Source: Sacculina carcini (lineage: Eukaryota; Arthropoda; Thecostraca; Sacculinidae). Taken from it: DNA of 64,000 bases. Shown piece by piece: positions 1 through 11,954 of the stretch (position 1 is the first letter of the stretch; each line of letters begins with the position of its first letter). The translations under genes were made by a program, and so were the position numbers. The stretch covers positions 10,565,907 through 10,629,906 of the forward strand of contig OU696577.1 of NCBI GenBank assembly GCA_916048095.2, given 5' to 3'. The notes under the pieces were generated by a model that worked only from the letters and a program-made list of their open reading frames with translations, made no database searches and was not told where the DNA came from.

Positions 1-1234
1 AGTGCGCTATATGAAATACACGGTGTGTTTGTTGTTTGTTTGTGAACATAAAAAATAACATAATAACCTATAAAAATTAACCTAAAATAACCTTCAAAAA
101 AGGTCAATTTCTGTTTGCAGTTCTGAAGGAAGAAAATACACCAATCCTTCTTTTCTATCCTCTTTCCGAGTTAGTACTATTTTTCTACCCTCTCTCCGAT
201 CTGGTACCATTTTTACAACAAACCACCAAAAGTGACTTAATATTATTTGGCTAACATCGCAAAAAGGAGCATAACCATCAAAATGCAATTTAAAGTGGAA
301 AGCTAATACAAATGCGAAATACACTACTTGCTAGTGTAAATATTTTGAGTAATGGTCGCAATAATGCTCTTTATAATGTTTCAATGAAACTTTTTATCAA
401 ATAGAACGCACTACAGCTTGTATATTAGTGTGAGCCTAAACACTACAAGCGTATGTAGCACCTTGTGCTAACAGTCTTATGAATGTCAAACGTGGGAAAA
501 CGGCGCTATCTCACGCCCTGAAAATCACGTGCTAATTCCTGTTCAAGTAAATACGTACTGTCAAGTGCTACAGTGCAATATCTGGTATAGAGAGCTCACA
601 CATCGTACTATACCACGTTCCAAACATATCACGACACCCTCCGGTTCGTGGACATTTCCTAAAATGGAATGACGCTATCCTGCGTACCCAAGAACGTACA
701 AATATAAATATCGAATATCGTATAAATATCGAATAGCACAGATATTAAGGTGAATATCAATTGCTAAATCCTAACAGCAGAAACTTTGACATTTCTTGAT
801 CTTCAGACCTAATATTCCGTCTCATTTCCTATTTTATCCTCACATATACCGTTTTTGTGCCACTTATCTGCAAAAATTCACCAAACTTCGTGGTACACTT
901 ACCTAATAACAATATAAATAACAAAAGGTAACCTGACGATCAAAAAGTAACATAAAAGCAAAAAATGTAACCTATCGATGAAAAAGTAACTTTTGGTAAC
1001 CTAATAACTTTTTAAATAATTATCGTACACAACGTTTTCATGTAGTTTTAGGTAGCTTATGAAAAAGTGACCTCTAGGTGAAAAAGTAACTTTATTAACT
1101 TTTGACAGCCCTAGTGATGAGCGATACAACTAGGACAGAAAATCACACAGGAAATAAAATAAGGTATAGCGGCATCAGAACTGCTCACAATCACACAACA
1201 CACAATATACAAACATAACTACCAGTAGCCCATC
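1..1234. other. No gene seen; AT-rich repeat-like DNA
   Basis: I see no convincing exon here. Bases 900-1110 repeat short 'gaaaaagtaac' and 'ggtaacct' phrases. At about 1095-1116 the sequence reads, on the reverse strand, CTAGGGCTGTCAAAAG, which resembles a hAT-type terminal inverted repeat. The matching other end was not found, so the element cannot be delimited and may begin before the window. Confidence 0.35.
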
Positions 1235-1449
1235 CAGAGTGCAATTTTGGGGGGTATTTTTCAATGATATATACACACATTTAAAAACGCATTATGTGCG
1301 AATATGCTTTGCGATAATATTTATATAAACACACTCTAGAAACAAAACTTCCTTGACCACTTTAGTGAACCTCTTAGATATGAGGAGTTGATGGAAGCGC
1401 TTGGGGGGTGGGATTCAGCCCCCGAGTCCCCCTCAGGATCCGCCAGTGA
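1235..1449. mobile_element. MITE-like dispersed repeat, copy A
   Basis: This roughly 215-bp stretch matches 23759-23974 and its duplicate at 39006-39221 almost end to end, with scattered differences. One end begins near 'cagagtgcaatttt' followed by a G-run. The other ends in 'ggatccgccagtg', so both ends read CA(G/C)TG inward followed by G-rich DNA. It has no coding capacity. The size, G-rich near-inverted ends and dispersed copies suggest a non-autonomous DNA transposon; the superfamily is not clear. It is older than the copy pair at 23.7/39 kb. Confidence 0.55.
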
Positions 1450-2378
1450 TAATTACTCTGTATCAACGGTGAATAAGTAAATACATCGTTCTGCTACTAT
1501 TATAATAGATCTATTACAGTTTTCCTACGTTTTAATTAAAACAGTCTATAAATTAATAAATCAATATCAGATAGGACTTGAAGCGGAACGGCTTTGAACA
1601 ATTTGAATTTGTCGACAATTCTGCTTTCATCCTGTTTTCACAACAAATCTGTGCTGAAACTGATTAGTGCGTCTTCTAAGCTGTCGCAATCTAGTAGGCA
1701 TGCATTAGCCGTTTTTAGAGTTGTCCTCATTGAAGCGGGGACATTCGGAGTCTGGCATTCAGGAGATAATAATGATCGTATATTTTAAACCATCCACTCA
1801 GTCGCCAACACAACAGCGTGATTTTAGTCATTACATGGGATGTTATCAAGCGTACATACGCTAACGCTGCATCGGTGAGTAAAACCTAGATTCAATTTTT
1901 GGCCGCATAAAAACCTAGTCGATGCGATGATAAATGCACGTGAACATCTATTGCGGAGTACTGGTGTCATGGGGCAACCCGGACACCGCGCGCGCAATTG
2001 GATGTTTTGCCGCGATTTTTATGTTTTACAAATAATGCTAATTTTGTGCTGGGCTGAAGCAGGCAATTAGTGGACCTGTTTTACAAGGTCAGCTTTCAGT
2101 CCAGCCTGATACCAAACATATTCACACCACTGCGCTCGATCAGTCTGTTGTCGTCAACCGACAGAGACTCATGAGAAACATTCAGTGTTCGTGATTAAGA
2201 AACAAGCATTTATATCCTTCGATATTGAGCATTTATGTTCAAGTGTTTCCACTGGGCAAAAATGCGTCCAAAACATTTAATTATTTGTCTGGTATTTGTA
2301 CGTGATGTTGCGAATTAACGGTGCTATCAATGTGACACCGTCGGTAAGAACACACATGAATCTGGTAGCTCTCAGTAA

Positions 2379-2444
2379 ATATCATGTATTGTTACGGAAG
2401 TTATCATGTATTGTTACGGAAGTTATCATGTATTGTTACGGAAG
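2379..2444. repeat. 22-bp tandem repeat, three units
   Basis: Three consecutive units of about 22 bp (core 'atcatgtattgttacggaag') run from 2379 to 2444 with almost no divergence. No function is apparent. The flanking 1.5-3.1 kb holds no exon I can support. Confidence 0.85.
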
Positions 2445-3012
2445 TTAGTACACGGTTCTGGGCCACTCCAGAGAAGCCGTGCCATTTCACTGTAACTGTT
2501 ATTCACACAAACACTGCGTTTTAATTTAACTATCATACATATTTACATTGTATATATATTCATATTTACATTATATCGAATCTACAAAGCCACAGGAGTC
2601 ATTTACACAGAGACAAAGCCAGACTCATAACATGATATTGTAATGTAGAACACACACTATAGAAACACTCATCACAACAAGTTCACTTCACTAGCCACCG
2701 ACTCGAAACGCACTGCCAGATTTTACTCCGTTCCCTGAATTATCATCATATCACACTGATTGCTGGTTTGCGGACCAAATTTAGCAAAAATAATATTCAC
2801 AGACGGCTGGTGATAAAATGATAATATATTTAGCGCGCGCATTGTCTATTGCTAATTCTCGGTATACGTACACAGAGACATACACGTTTTTTGTACTCAC
2901 ATTGAAATGTCTATTGCCAAGCCAAAAAACTCATTTTTGTGTTTAAAATGAACTCACGCGATTTTCGGGGCTTTTGCTCTGTAAATGAACGCTATTGGCG
3001 TAATATTCTTGT

Positions 3013-3095
3013 TTGTACATGTGTGCGTGTTCGTGTGTGCGTGTGTGTACGTGTGTTTGTGTATGTGTGTGTGTATGTGTGTATGTGTGTGGTCG
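3013..3095. repeat. GT-rich microsatellite
   Basis: An imperfect (GT)n run with interspersed GTGC and GTAT units lies directly upstream of the candidate RhoGAP exon at 3108. It replaces the usual pyrimidine tract of a 3' splice site, which is one reason the start of that exon is uncertain. Confidence 0.8.
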
Positions 3096-3107
3096 ACCGT
3101 GGAACAG

Positions 3108-3331
3108 CCGAAAGTCGCAAGGTATCAGGCATGGTGTTTGGCATTTCGTTAGCGAAATGTCTGGAGAACGACCGTCTGATGATGATGCAACGTTCTCCCT
3201 CACTGCCGGCTTCAGCAGTGCGGTCTTGTGCGGCGAGCGGCAACGAGGCGAGCTATGGTGTGCACGTGGACGCCGCCTGTCGGTCGGACAGTCGCAGCTC
3301 GAGGACCTCAGCAGGTCGACCACCAGAGCAG
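3108..3331 (+). CDS. Tentative RhoGAP (ARHGAP6-like) exon upstream of the GAP domain
   Basis: One frame reads VFGISLAKCLENDR (about 3131-3172), resembling the short motif that precedes the GAP domain in ARHGAP6-type proteins. A second frame, further right, reads GRRLSVGQSQLEDL, resembling a conserved RRxxSV...L segment of the same region (comparison from memory). The 3' boundary is a good donor, CAG|gtcagt, at 3331/3332. Only the second frame ends in phase 1, which is what the next exon at 5736 needs. So either a very short intron, an indel or a sequence error separates the two motifs. The acceptor at 3107 (aacag) is weak. The family call is fair; the exact borders are not secure. Confidence 0.4.
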
Positions 3332-5735
3332 GTCAGTGACCTGGTGCGTGACCGCACCCTACCAGTAAGCATGAGCACGTGCAAATATTATCTGCTTTGT
3401 ATCGAAAATGGTAAATGATGAAACCTTTAGTTATGACAAGCAGTTCGAACAGTTTTCTCATAATTTTCATTGTTTATTTCATAGCTTCTGTGAATATTCA
3501 GACTTGAATAGTGCCATTTTCTTGGGTCCTCGGATTTGCTGTTTTTCGTGTCGACATTAACTTCATTACTAAATCCATTAAATTTCAATTGTGGGCTTGT
3601 TCGAAGCTGCACATTCATAATTATTTACTAGTAAAAGGTGAAACAGTGCAGTATGCATTTTCAAGTTTCTAATCATTCGATTTCACTATTTTATCACTAT
3701 GGAAGATTTGATTTATTTGATTGAATCTTATTAATCTGATCTATTTCGAAAACTGCAGTCAATCCATATACATTGTAAAGCTTCTATTTTTCTGGGCTTA
3801 TATAGGTTAGAATGTTACATACATTTTTGAAGCTCTTTGCTCAACTTTGAAATTTAATATATTAAAATATTTTCGTGTCGGCTGCTTCACTTGAAAATGT
3901 TCTTGAGAGTTTGACGCAAGTAGTTTCTTGACTGAAATTGGAGCAGAAGAGAGAGTGAAAGGCGAAGAGACCGAGTGTTGTAGCATGAAACCTCGGCTCT
4001 GCTCGGCTTCAACACTCAGTGACGTCAATGAGCTATTTTTGTCGCTGCCAGTCCGAAATAACAATGCACCGCTAAACAATTGCATACCCGTTAGAAAACA
4101 ATGCAGTAGCACTCTCAAGAACGGCCGCCAACCGACCTTGTCTATAAATACCACCAACTTCGCCATATTCACTTGAACTTCGGAAAAATGTATCACATAT
4201 CACACAAACATATACAGTATATATCACGAAAACACACACACTAAGACGACCTCACTACACCAGTGGTTCTCAAACTTTTTGTAATCGGCTGCCACTTGGA
4301 GGTCTCTTACAGTCCACTTGATCCAGAGAAAGTCAGTTCGATCAGATATCTCTTTATTTACATAGTTACACAAACAGAACACACGAAAAACTGAGAAATA
4401 ACTCAATGCGAGGGCTGTATCTGCTTCTTCTCCATCGGCTGGTCAATGCGGGTCTTTGCTCGCAGCTCATGTAAATCATGCCCTGCTGCCATTGTTCATA
4501 ATCCCCAAAGTGTTACACCTGGAAGGTCATCGCGTACCACTAGTGATGGGTTGGCAACCATTACACTACATATATCGACATGTATAGAAACGTGCGTGTG
4601 TTGTGTGTGTTGTGTGTGTGTGTGTTGTGTGTGCGGACGAAACTGCGCCATGAGAGGAGCGAGGTGCGTCGTGTTTGTATCTGAATGTGTGTGTGTGTTT
4701 GTGCCGATATTCCAGGAACATGCACGTGCACTGGTCGTTTATACATTTATATATACTATAATATGATATATATGCATATTTTATATACATTTACATAGCG
4801 CAGTGGCGTCTGTTAGTGCACAACGGCGGACACAGTGAGATAAGCACTAAGATAAGCGCTTAATTATATACATCTTTGTGTGCGTGCGTGTTCCAGGGGC
4901 GTCTTATGAACCAGTATACCTACGTTTTTATTGTATTTGTAATTCACATCAATCATAACACATTCACATTAATAATCGCTATTCCGTATTTTATTTGTGC
5001 GTTTTTACGTGATCTTGGATCTTTGTTCACTCTACGTTTTGTTTATGTGCGACTATACAGGGTGTGCATAATATCTCAATACTATGTCAAACATTTATAT
5101 GAGTTCACGGGATTTGTCTCGCTTTAATCAGTGATTGTTAAAGTTTATGATGACTTAACGTTTTCCTGTTTGAAATAATTTGCTGATGAAATTAAACATG
5201 TTTTAAAATTAGGCCCTAAGAAATAGAAGCTCTGAAATAGAAATAGAGATAGCCATTCATGAATAGAAGACACGGTGTGTATCATGGTTTTCAGGGACAA
5301 GATCCGATGTGAAGACGCAGCGATATTACAGAAATAAGTATGGAAGAGATCCACTATCGCGACTTTCAATTCGTACATTGCACAAAAGATTCATGTAGAT
5401 TCATGTAGACAGGAACAGGACAAAGAAACTAAGAACATCTGAATAAGATTGCTGATGAGGCAAAACATTTCTGGTACAATTCCTATAATTGATGGTATCA
5501 TGCTGCAGCCAGCATGGGACGAAATTGAGTACCTCCTTGAAATGCTTCATGCAACGAATTATGCTCATATAGAGATTTGTCATGCGTGTTACAATACAAC
5601 TTTGAAAACCACTGTTTACGTTACGTTGCGTGTAGTGCACCGTGTTGTGGCTATGACAGACAGACGAAGCATCGAAGGAATTGCTCCAACTGTCATATGC
5701 TACCACGGTCGACCGCTCAATGTCGCTCACATCAG
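3332..5735. other. Intron-like DNA, no further exon seen
   Basis: This stretch holds GT-rich repeats (4590-4635, 4690-4710) and no coding segment I trust. At 4261 the string 'cagtggttctcaaacttttt' looks like a hAT-type terminal repeat, but no partner end or 8-bp target duplication could be matched. A missing RhoGAP exon between 3331 and 5736 is possible. Confidence 0.4.
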
Positions 5736-5878
5736 ACGTTGAGACGTGCGCCACTAATGTCTCGAGTGCGCCACTGGTGCCGCGCCTCGTCACCTGCTGT
5801 ATCGAGCATATCACGGCGCACGGCCTTAACACAATCGGCATCTTCCGAGTCAGCAGTAGCAAAAAGCGGTCGCGACAG
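5736..5878 (+). CDS. RhoGAP domain exon 1 (arginine finger)
   Basis: The exon lies between acceptor cacatcag|ACG and donor CGACAG|gtagta. It encodes the start of a Rho GTPase-activating domain: [20 protein letters not shown], then [14 protein letters not shown]. The arginine in GIFR is the catalytic arginine finger of RhoGAPs, which speeds GTP hydrolysis by Rho/Rac/Cdc42-type GTPases at membranes and the cytoskeleton. The SSKKRxRQ run after it is typical of the ARHGAP6/ARHGAP36 branch, where many other RhoGAPs have a different spacer. It enters in phase 1 and leaves in phase 0, matching the next exon exactly. Confidence 0.85.
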
Positions 5879-6312
5879 GTAGTACATGTACAATGTGGAG
5901 TTCAGTATAGCTTGTTCGTATGCATAATACGAATGAACTGCTTGCTCTGTCGAACTCATCTATTGTATTGTATGAATCAATTGTGAACAGTGGCTTTGGC
6001 GAGTAATCCAAAATGTCTGGTGTTTTTCCAAATATGTTTCGGCAACGGTGCCTTCAGAAACAAACGTTTTATGGAGAATAAGGTCGTTCAGTAATTCATC
6101 GTCAACTCAATTATGTTTTATGTGAGATCATACGACGTTTTTTAGTATTTTTCTAATTGATCTCGCATTCATAGCTATTGGTAAATGATTATATGGTATG
6201 TTGGGCATGCATATTATGGTGATGAAAAGGCTAAATTAAAGCTGGTGGCTAAATATACCTTATCATAGTGCACATAAATGGACATGCATTGCCACTAATG
6301 ACTGTGTTTCAG

Positions 6313-6463
6313 CTGCGTGAGGAGTTTGACACGGGAGTTGACGTGATTCTCAGCGATCATTGCTGTCCTCACGACGTTGCCACTCTTCTGAAGGAGTTTT
6401 TTCGAGACATGTCAGAACCGCTGCTTCCTCATCAACTGTATCAGCCATTCCTGGCCACGCAAA
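6313..6463 (+). CDS. RhoGAP domain exon 2
   Basis: The exon starts after acceptor tgtgtttcag (6312) and ends at donor CAAA|gtgagt. It continues the GAP domain with LREEFDTGVDVILSDH, then DVATLLKEFFRDMSEPLLP. LLKEFFRDMSEPLL is the RhoGAP helix carrying the conserved Lys and Arg that contact the GTPase switch regions. The phase-0 entry follows directly from RSRQ in the previous exon, and the phase-1 exit matches the next exon. The RQ|LREEFD boundary agrees with the continuous LREEFD segment known in ARHGAP6 proteins. Confidence 0.88.
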
Positions 6464-7812
6464 GTGAGTTGCACCGACATCACCAAAGGCGGGCTCAGAA
6501 AATTTGATTGGGGCAAAGTAATCTTTCTGTATTGTTTGTGGTCAAAATTAAGTAGACAAAACGTTATTCATATCTGGAAATACTTGCAAGTGTTGGCGCA
6601 TGCGAAGTACAAGAAATTCAGTTGTTATAGGAAAATACAATTAATCTTGCGTTAAATGGCTGCAGTCCTTGGTCTTTTTGGGGCATTGACCTTGTGTATT
6701 TACTATACCGCACAAATAGGCGCGTAACGGTGAAGAAAAGCGACAAGAAGACACACGGAATTAACAGGAAAAGGCACAAACGAACAAGGAAGAAGGAGAA
6801 ACAACTTTGCACAAATGCAGGGTGTTGCTAGATAGCCGCTGTCTAACAATTAACTCATCGGCCTTTTAACAAGTAATGATTTCAATACTGTAGGGCGTTC
6901 AGCCACCTTCCTCCGTGTGCAGTAAGGGAGCCGATTTAGTCGCCGACGACTCGACCATGAGTCTGGTTGTTGTTGAGGTGCATAGCTAGAAGTTGCTGAG
7001 TGAGGTGAACGTGCTCATGAACTATCGACCCGCCCATTGACCACACTAATACATTACAACGCTTTCATTCTACCATTATAATCATTAAAATGGGCAGAAG
7101 AGTGGAAAATCGTCATGTTCAATCCCGAGGAGACGCATGAATGCTTGTGATTTCTTGTTGGCGAATTGGCGATTGTTGTGTGAAATGATCTGGCTGGAGT
7201 AAACTGCGAGCTAAGGCATCCTTCAAGAATTCTGTAATGATCTGTCTGTCCACCCACGCTGTCAGGCAGACCTAAACCCACTTGAATTGTTAGGCCTTGG
7301 AGTGGTGACTGCAAAGCGACAGTTCTCCGGTTCCCTATTCATCGATCCGACGACGTCGGTGCTCAGTTTTGGCCAGGTTTCTGTGGATAGCTCCCCAGGC
7401 TTCATAGCAGCGGGGGGCGCTTATTGCTGACAACCTTTATGTTAATCTGACACGTTGAGCATTGGCGACTACACAGCGTAAATCAACGATACTATGTTCA
7501 TGGCTAGCCACGACGTCAAATTTCGGAGAAATTGTTGGGTGCTCGCACAACCATAGTGTGTCAAAGTCGGCACTTGAGTTTGCGCAGTATTAACCTGATT
7601 ACTCACCTGACATTGGCACGTGAGGCTTTTCGATTATTGTATCCTCAACTTTGTGTGAAGAAGATTCACTTTTCTTACCGAATTTACTTCATTCAACAGA
7701 GCAAATGTTTTATAAGTGAGGTTAGTGTTGACGTTTTTCAAGTTACCTGTGCAAATACGAGGGGTGAGGTTGCGTCAGTTGTTGAATTTTGTCATGGCCG
7801 CGTGTTTATCAG

Positions 7813-8141
7813 GAGTTCGCAATCGGCGGCGGCAATTTGAAATGCTGCAGCAACTGATGTGGATGCTGCCGCCGGCTAATCGAGATACGTTGCAAGCACT
7901 GCTAGTGTTCCTCAAGACGGTGGCTGATCACTCGAGCGACCGGCGCACGTCCACCGGAGACTGGATCACTGGCAACCGCATGGACAGCAGCAACTTGGCC
8001 ACACTGTTCGCACCCAATGTGCTGCATTCATGGTGTCAGAATGCGCAGTCAGCAGCAGCGGCGGCCGATCTCACTGCCGAGCGGATCGACGCCATAAACA
8101 CGCTGCGCAGTCTGATCGACCACAACAACAAGCTGTTTGAG
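7813..8141 (+). CDS. RhoGAP domain exon 3
   Basis: The exon begins after acceptor gtttatcag (7812) in phase 1 and ends at donor TTTGAG|gtgcgg in phase 0. It encodes the C-terminal half of the GAP fold: FEMLQQLMWMLPPANRDTL, LLVFLKTVADHS, then GNRMDSSNLATLFAPNVLH. The Asn of NLATLFAPN is the conserved RhoGAP residue that stabilises the transition state. With the arginine finger and the LLKEFFR lysine also present, the domain should be catalytically competent. It ends in LIDHNNKLFE, which runs on as LFE|VP in the next exon. Confidence 0.9.
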
Positions 8142-8560
8142 GTGCGGGTACACCGGTTCTCACTGCAACGTGCTGCCGCTCAATTATATCCATCAACTAT
8201 TTGGCTTTGTATATGAATCATGGTAAACTACTCAGCCACACAAGAGGCGGTTTAACCATAGGCAACGCTTACAGTTATAGTTTTTTCTCAAGTGTTTTTT
8301 CATTTAATGATGGAAACAAGATCGCAACATTTACCAGAAGAACAGTCGTCTGGAATAACCGGCATCCATTCAGTGTCCAATCCATCCATAGACTGTCCAG
8401 TTCATAATCCCTGGCAGATCGTGAATTTTTTGCATTTTAAATATGTCTTATTTTCCGGGGCTCAGCAATGGTAATTGGTGATGGTAATTTATTCGATAAA
8501 CGTTATCGTAGTGATTTGCTCATTTTGTATGCATAAATACGTGCGTATCTTTGTTCTCAG

Positions 8561-8664
8561 GTGCCCTCGGAGAACTTGCACGCGGTCTACTTGTCCATGC
8601 AGGAGCAGTGTGCCGATATTCTCGACATGTTGTTGACAAGACGACTTCATGCTGTCGCCGACAA
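8561..8664 (+). CDS. RhoGAP post-domain exon
   Basis: The exon follows acceptor tgttctcag (8560), with VPSENLHAVYLSMQEQ and ADILDMLLTRRLHAVADK. The pattern VPxxL...D.LDxLLxRR after LFE is what follows the GAP domain in ARHGAP6-type proteins. The donor chosen is GACAA|gttagc (8664/8665); it is not ideal, but it leaves phase 2, which fits the terminal exon at 25127 exactly. If this donor is not used, reading runs three more codons to TAA at 8672-8674, giving a short isoform ending ADKLA. Confidence 0.75.
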
Positions 8665-9338
8665 GTTAGCATAACACGACAATCACACGCATACCAGCTC
8701 AACACGTGATCATCCAACAATATAGCACGGGTCCTAGTCGAGGGCAGCTAGATCTCAGTCGAAGAACAACAAACATACAGACGTGCGGATAGAACAACAT
8801 AGATATTTAATATTCGAGGCACGTGCTTTCGTAGATAGGATGGAGCACGGAACGAGACTGAATGAGTGCTGGAGATTAGCGAGCCAAGATTGTCATTTTC
8901 AGGTTTACAATGACTCCAATTTATTATCTTACGAATCGAAATTGTGATTAAATTGCCAACGCGATTATTAAGCCAAACCATATTAACCCTAACAAAATGG
9001 TCAGCCTGAGTCCCATGCAGCTTCAAAATCGGTGATTGATATATTAAGCTTGAATGAAAGCACAAGGGTCTTCGCGCGATGTAAAGACATTTCAAAATGC
9101 AATGTAATTTTTTTCTCGATATAATTTCACATTTGCATTGCGTCACGTGAATATTATGTCATACATATCCGGAAAATTATTGTGAGAATCAAGACTGGAG
9201 GGACAACGAGGACTGTCGCGTGCGCATGTCGCTTGGAGGTGCCCTAGAACTGTTATCACGAGCGGTTATATTTTTTAATTCCAGGGGGAAAGAAGTTGTA
9301 CAGAGGCACCAAACCCGGCGGATTATCGCGCCGTAGTC

Positions 9339-10406
9339 CAGGATTGCCATGTTTGGTCTTTCAAGGCCAATTTGGTCTTTTTCGAATGACCTTGGCCTCG
9401 TGGAAATTCTATTAAAGGCCAAACATACTGAGGCCTTTTTTATCGAAAGCGATCATTGCTATTTAATTATGTTTTGTTATTTGGATAAATAAAAAAGGAG
9501 CGTCGTGAAGGCGTGTCCAACTCACCGATACCTGCCAGAGATCTGGCTGAACAAGGTAGTCAGGTCGTGGATGAAATTCTGCCAGTACACTTCTAGCAAG
9601 CTCATTAATCATTGTTATGTACATTACCACTTTGCACCATTTTTCATTCATTTATTGATTTTCTGCCTGAATTAGTTTTATTTTGTTCATAAATGTTAAT
9701 TGTCTTCCATTGCTGTGTAATGAGGTTGTCGTAAGGATTCAACCATAGGACATTTGTTCAACAACGGAACGGGCTCAACACCCAATTTTATAAGAGGCGT
9801 TCATACGATGTTCAATCATACGATGTTCACTTCTTCATAACTAAATAGTATGTATTTTTATTATTGTTCAAAACACAGGTCTCAACATATTTCTGCGAAA
9901 AGTATTGTTTTCAGGTAATTCAATGTAGCTGAAATATAATCTATTATTAGCTTGCTAGATTTTCTCTAGTTTGTGAGATATTTGAAGAGAATATTAAGAA
10001 CGAGAAAAGAACGAAATCTGCGTTTTGAGCGTACTTTCACACAAAAAGTTCAATTGCAAAAATGGTAGAAGGAATTAAAAACTAGATTAATATTTGACCT
10101 CAGCGTAATGGAAATATCCATAATCCGCTGAAATATTAGAAATTTGAGAAAAAAATTATATGTGCAGTAAAAATGTTGTTGTAAACATATTCTCATGAAA
10201 TAATTTCTCCGCCTGAAATGTACCTACTGGAAACAAATATTTATGTGAGAAATATTTCTGTGTTCCTTCTGTCTCAAAATGGAATTATCGTCTCTGTTTG
10301 ACGTTTTGGAAACGTTAACTTTGCTGTGTTTCGAGGTTTGCCTTTTTTGGCTTTTTTTTTCGTCGGTGGTTTGGCCTTATATAGCTTGAGACATCTGGCA
10401 ACCCTG
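9339..10406. mobile_element. hAT-type non-autonomous element, 1068 bp
   Basis: The left end reads CAGGATTGCCATGT and the right end, reverse-complemented, reads CAGGGTTGCCAGATGT, forming short terminal inverted repeats. Flanking 8-mers ccgtagtc (9331-9338) and ccttagtc (10407-10414) match at 7 of 8 bases, as expected of an 8-bp hAT target-site duplication. The interior is AT-rich without a transposase ORF, so it depends on a relative elsewhere. Its 'ggccaaa' phrases near both ends extend the subterminal symmetry. Confidence 0.72.
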
Positions 10407-11954
10407 CCTTAGTCTGTACAACGCGCTAGCTATTTCTTGTATACTAGTCACATATTTTATAGCCACAATTTTGTATCAACGACATAAATGCTCCTTTTTC
10501 CTAATGAACTATCCACTTTCGGTGACAATATGAGGAGGGTTGATTATATTTCCCCGTATACCGAAATAAACTCACGCTGAACATTGCTGGAAATATTTCC
10601 CTTGGAGAAAAAATGATAATTTGGCCTACGAAACAAAAGCGCATGATTGATGCATCTTGGCAAATCTGCATGCATAATTCCACCATGAAGGATATTAAAC
10701 ATCGCATGCGCTAACTGTTTTTTAAATATTTTTGGAAAATATATATGGATTATTGGCATTTTGCTGTGAGTTTTGTGCATGTATATTATATTTTTCATGC
10801 CGATGTGGGGCGCTGCTTCGTGGTCGTCATGTGGCTCATTTTTACTGTGACACGATTTTTGCTTGGCAGGTGAAGTACTCCGGCAGTGGGATACTGATCA
10901 AGACATTCCGCCGTTCAACCTGAATCATGTGAGCTGGGAGAAATTGCATGGGGGTAGATCCTCATGGTATTGGGTATATATAATCCCTGATACATTGGCT
11001 GGTATGACTGAATATTCAATTATATTCCTAATTATATTCAATTATTTAATTATATTCCCGAGAACTCTACTAATCTAAGTTTTTTGGAAAATCGTCATCA
11101 AATCATCATTGCAAAACAGTGCACGACAAATGTGTGTTTTTGCAATTATATACAGTATAATTTTCATTGAGGTAGGTGGGTTGTAATTAAATATGTCGAA
11201 AATGGTTTGAGGTCCCATACAATTAGCCAAATTTGAGTTAACTTTGAACACTAATGCATGATGGCTGTCATCCTCCGAGCCTCGACACAAATCTACACCC
11301 ATAGTAAATTTATCTTATGAAATTAGAAATTAATGAAGGGCGTATAAAATATACAAAAACATTTTATACGGTAATTTTAGTGGTTTCCACTTTGCTACCA
11401 CTCGCTAGTTTGAAATGAATTATAAATGCGCTCTGGTTGAAACTAAACACATCTGTAATCAGTGAATTCTATACTTTCTTTTATTCTTTATTCTTTATTC
11501 TTTATGAATATTTTAGTTCTACTCCTCCGGAGGAGCTCGCAGAACCACAATTTATATAGGACATAGCACATCAAGGTAGCAATAATTTGCAGCAGCAGTA
11601 ACAAACTTCACAATATTTAGATATACACTCACTCGTGCACACATACACACATGCATGTACCTATACATACATACACACATATACACAAGATTGCACATAA
11701 GTACGAGCATACAAGCAAAGCTATCACACGCATACACACATACATTTACACAAAAAGCAACACACATACGCAACAACAATAAACACAATCAATTTATAAA
11801 GTAGATCCCAAACAGAGCAATAATGTCAGGTTAAACAGACAGGCTTGAAACAATCAACACATGTGATGATGAACATATTATGAAGACCAGCAGCAGCCAT
11901 CAATCAGTCGGCAATAATAAGACGTACATTTCAATATTCAGACCAAGTCAAGAA

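Noticed and set aside
3928-4196. Overlapping open frames on both strands
   Set aside because: Neither shows a motif or splice sites; their length is within chance for this composition.
4261-4560. hAT-type element starting 'cagtggttctcaaactttt'
   Set aside because: No inverted partner end or matching 8-bp duplication could be found; it may be a truncated end.
7054-7314. Reverse-strand open frame with VGLGLPDSVGGQTDHYR
   Set aside because: It has no recognised domain and no splice support, and it lies in a RhoGAP intron; probably a chance frame or an unidentifiable relic.
10870-10929. Exon-like stretch after 'ttgcttggcag' reading EVLRQWDTDQDIPPFNLNH with a gtgagc donor
   Set aside because: Its phase does not fit the RhoGAP exon at 8561-8664 or the terminal exon at 25127. 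In the phase delivered by the 8664 donor it meets a stop at once, and I recognise no motif in it.
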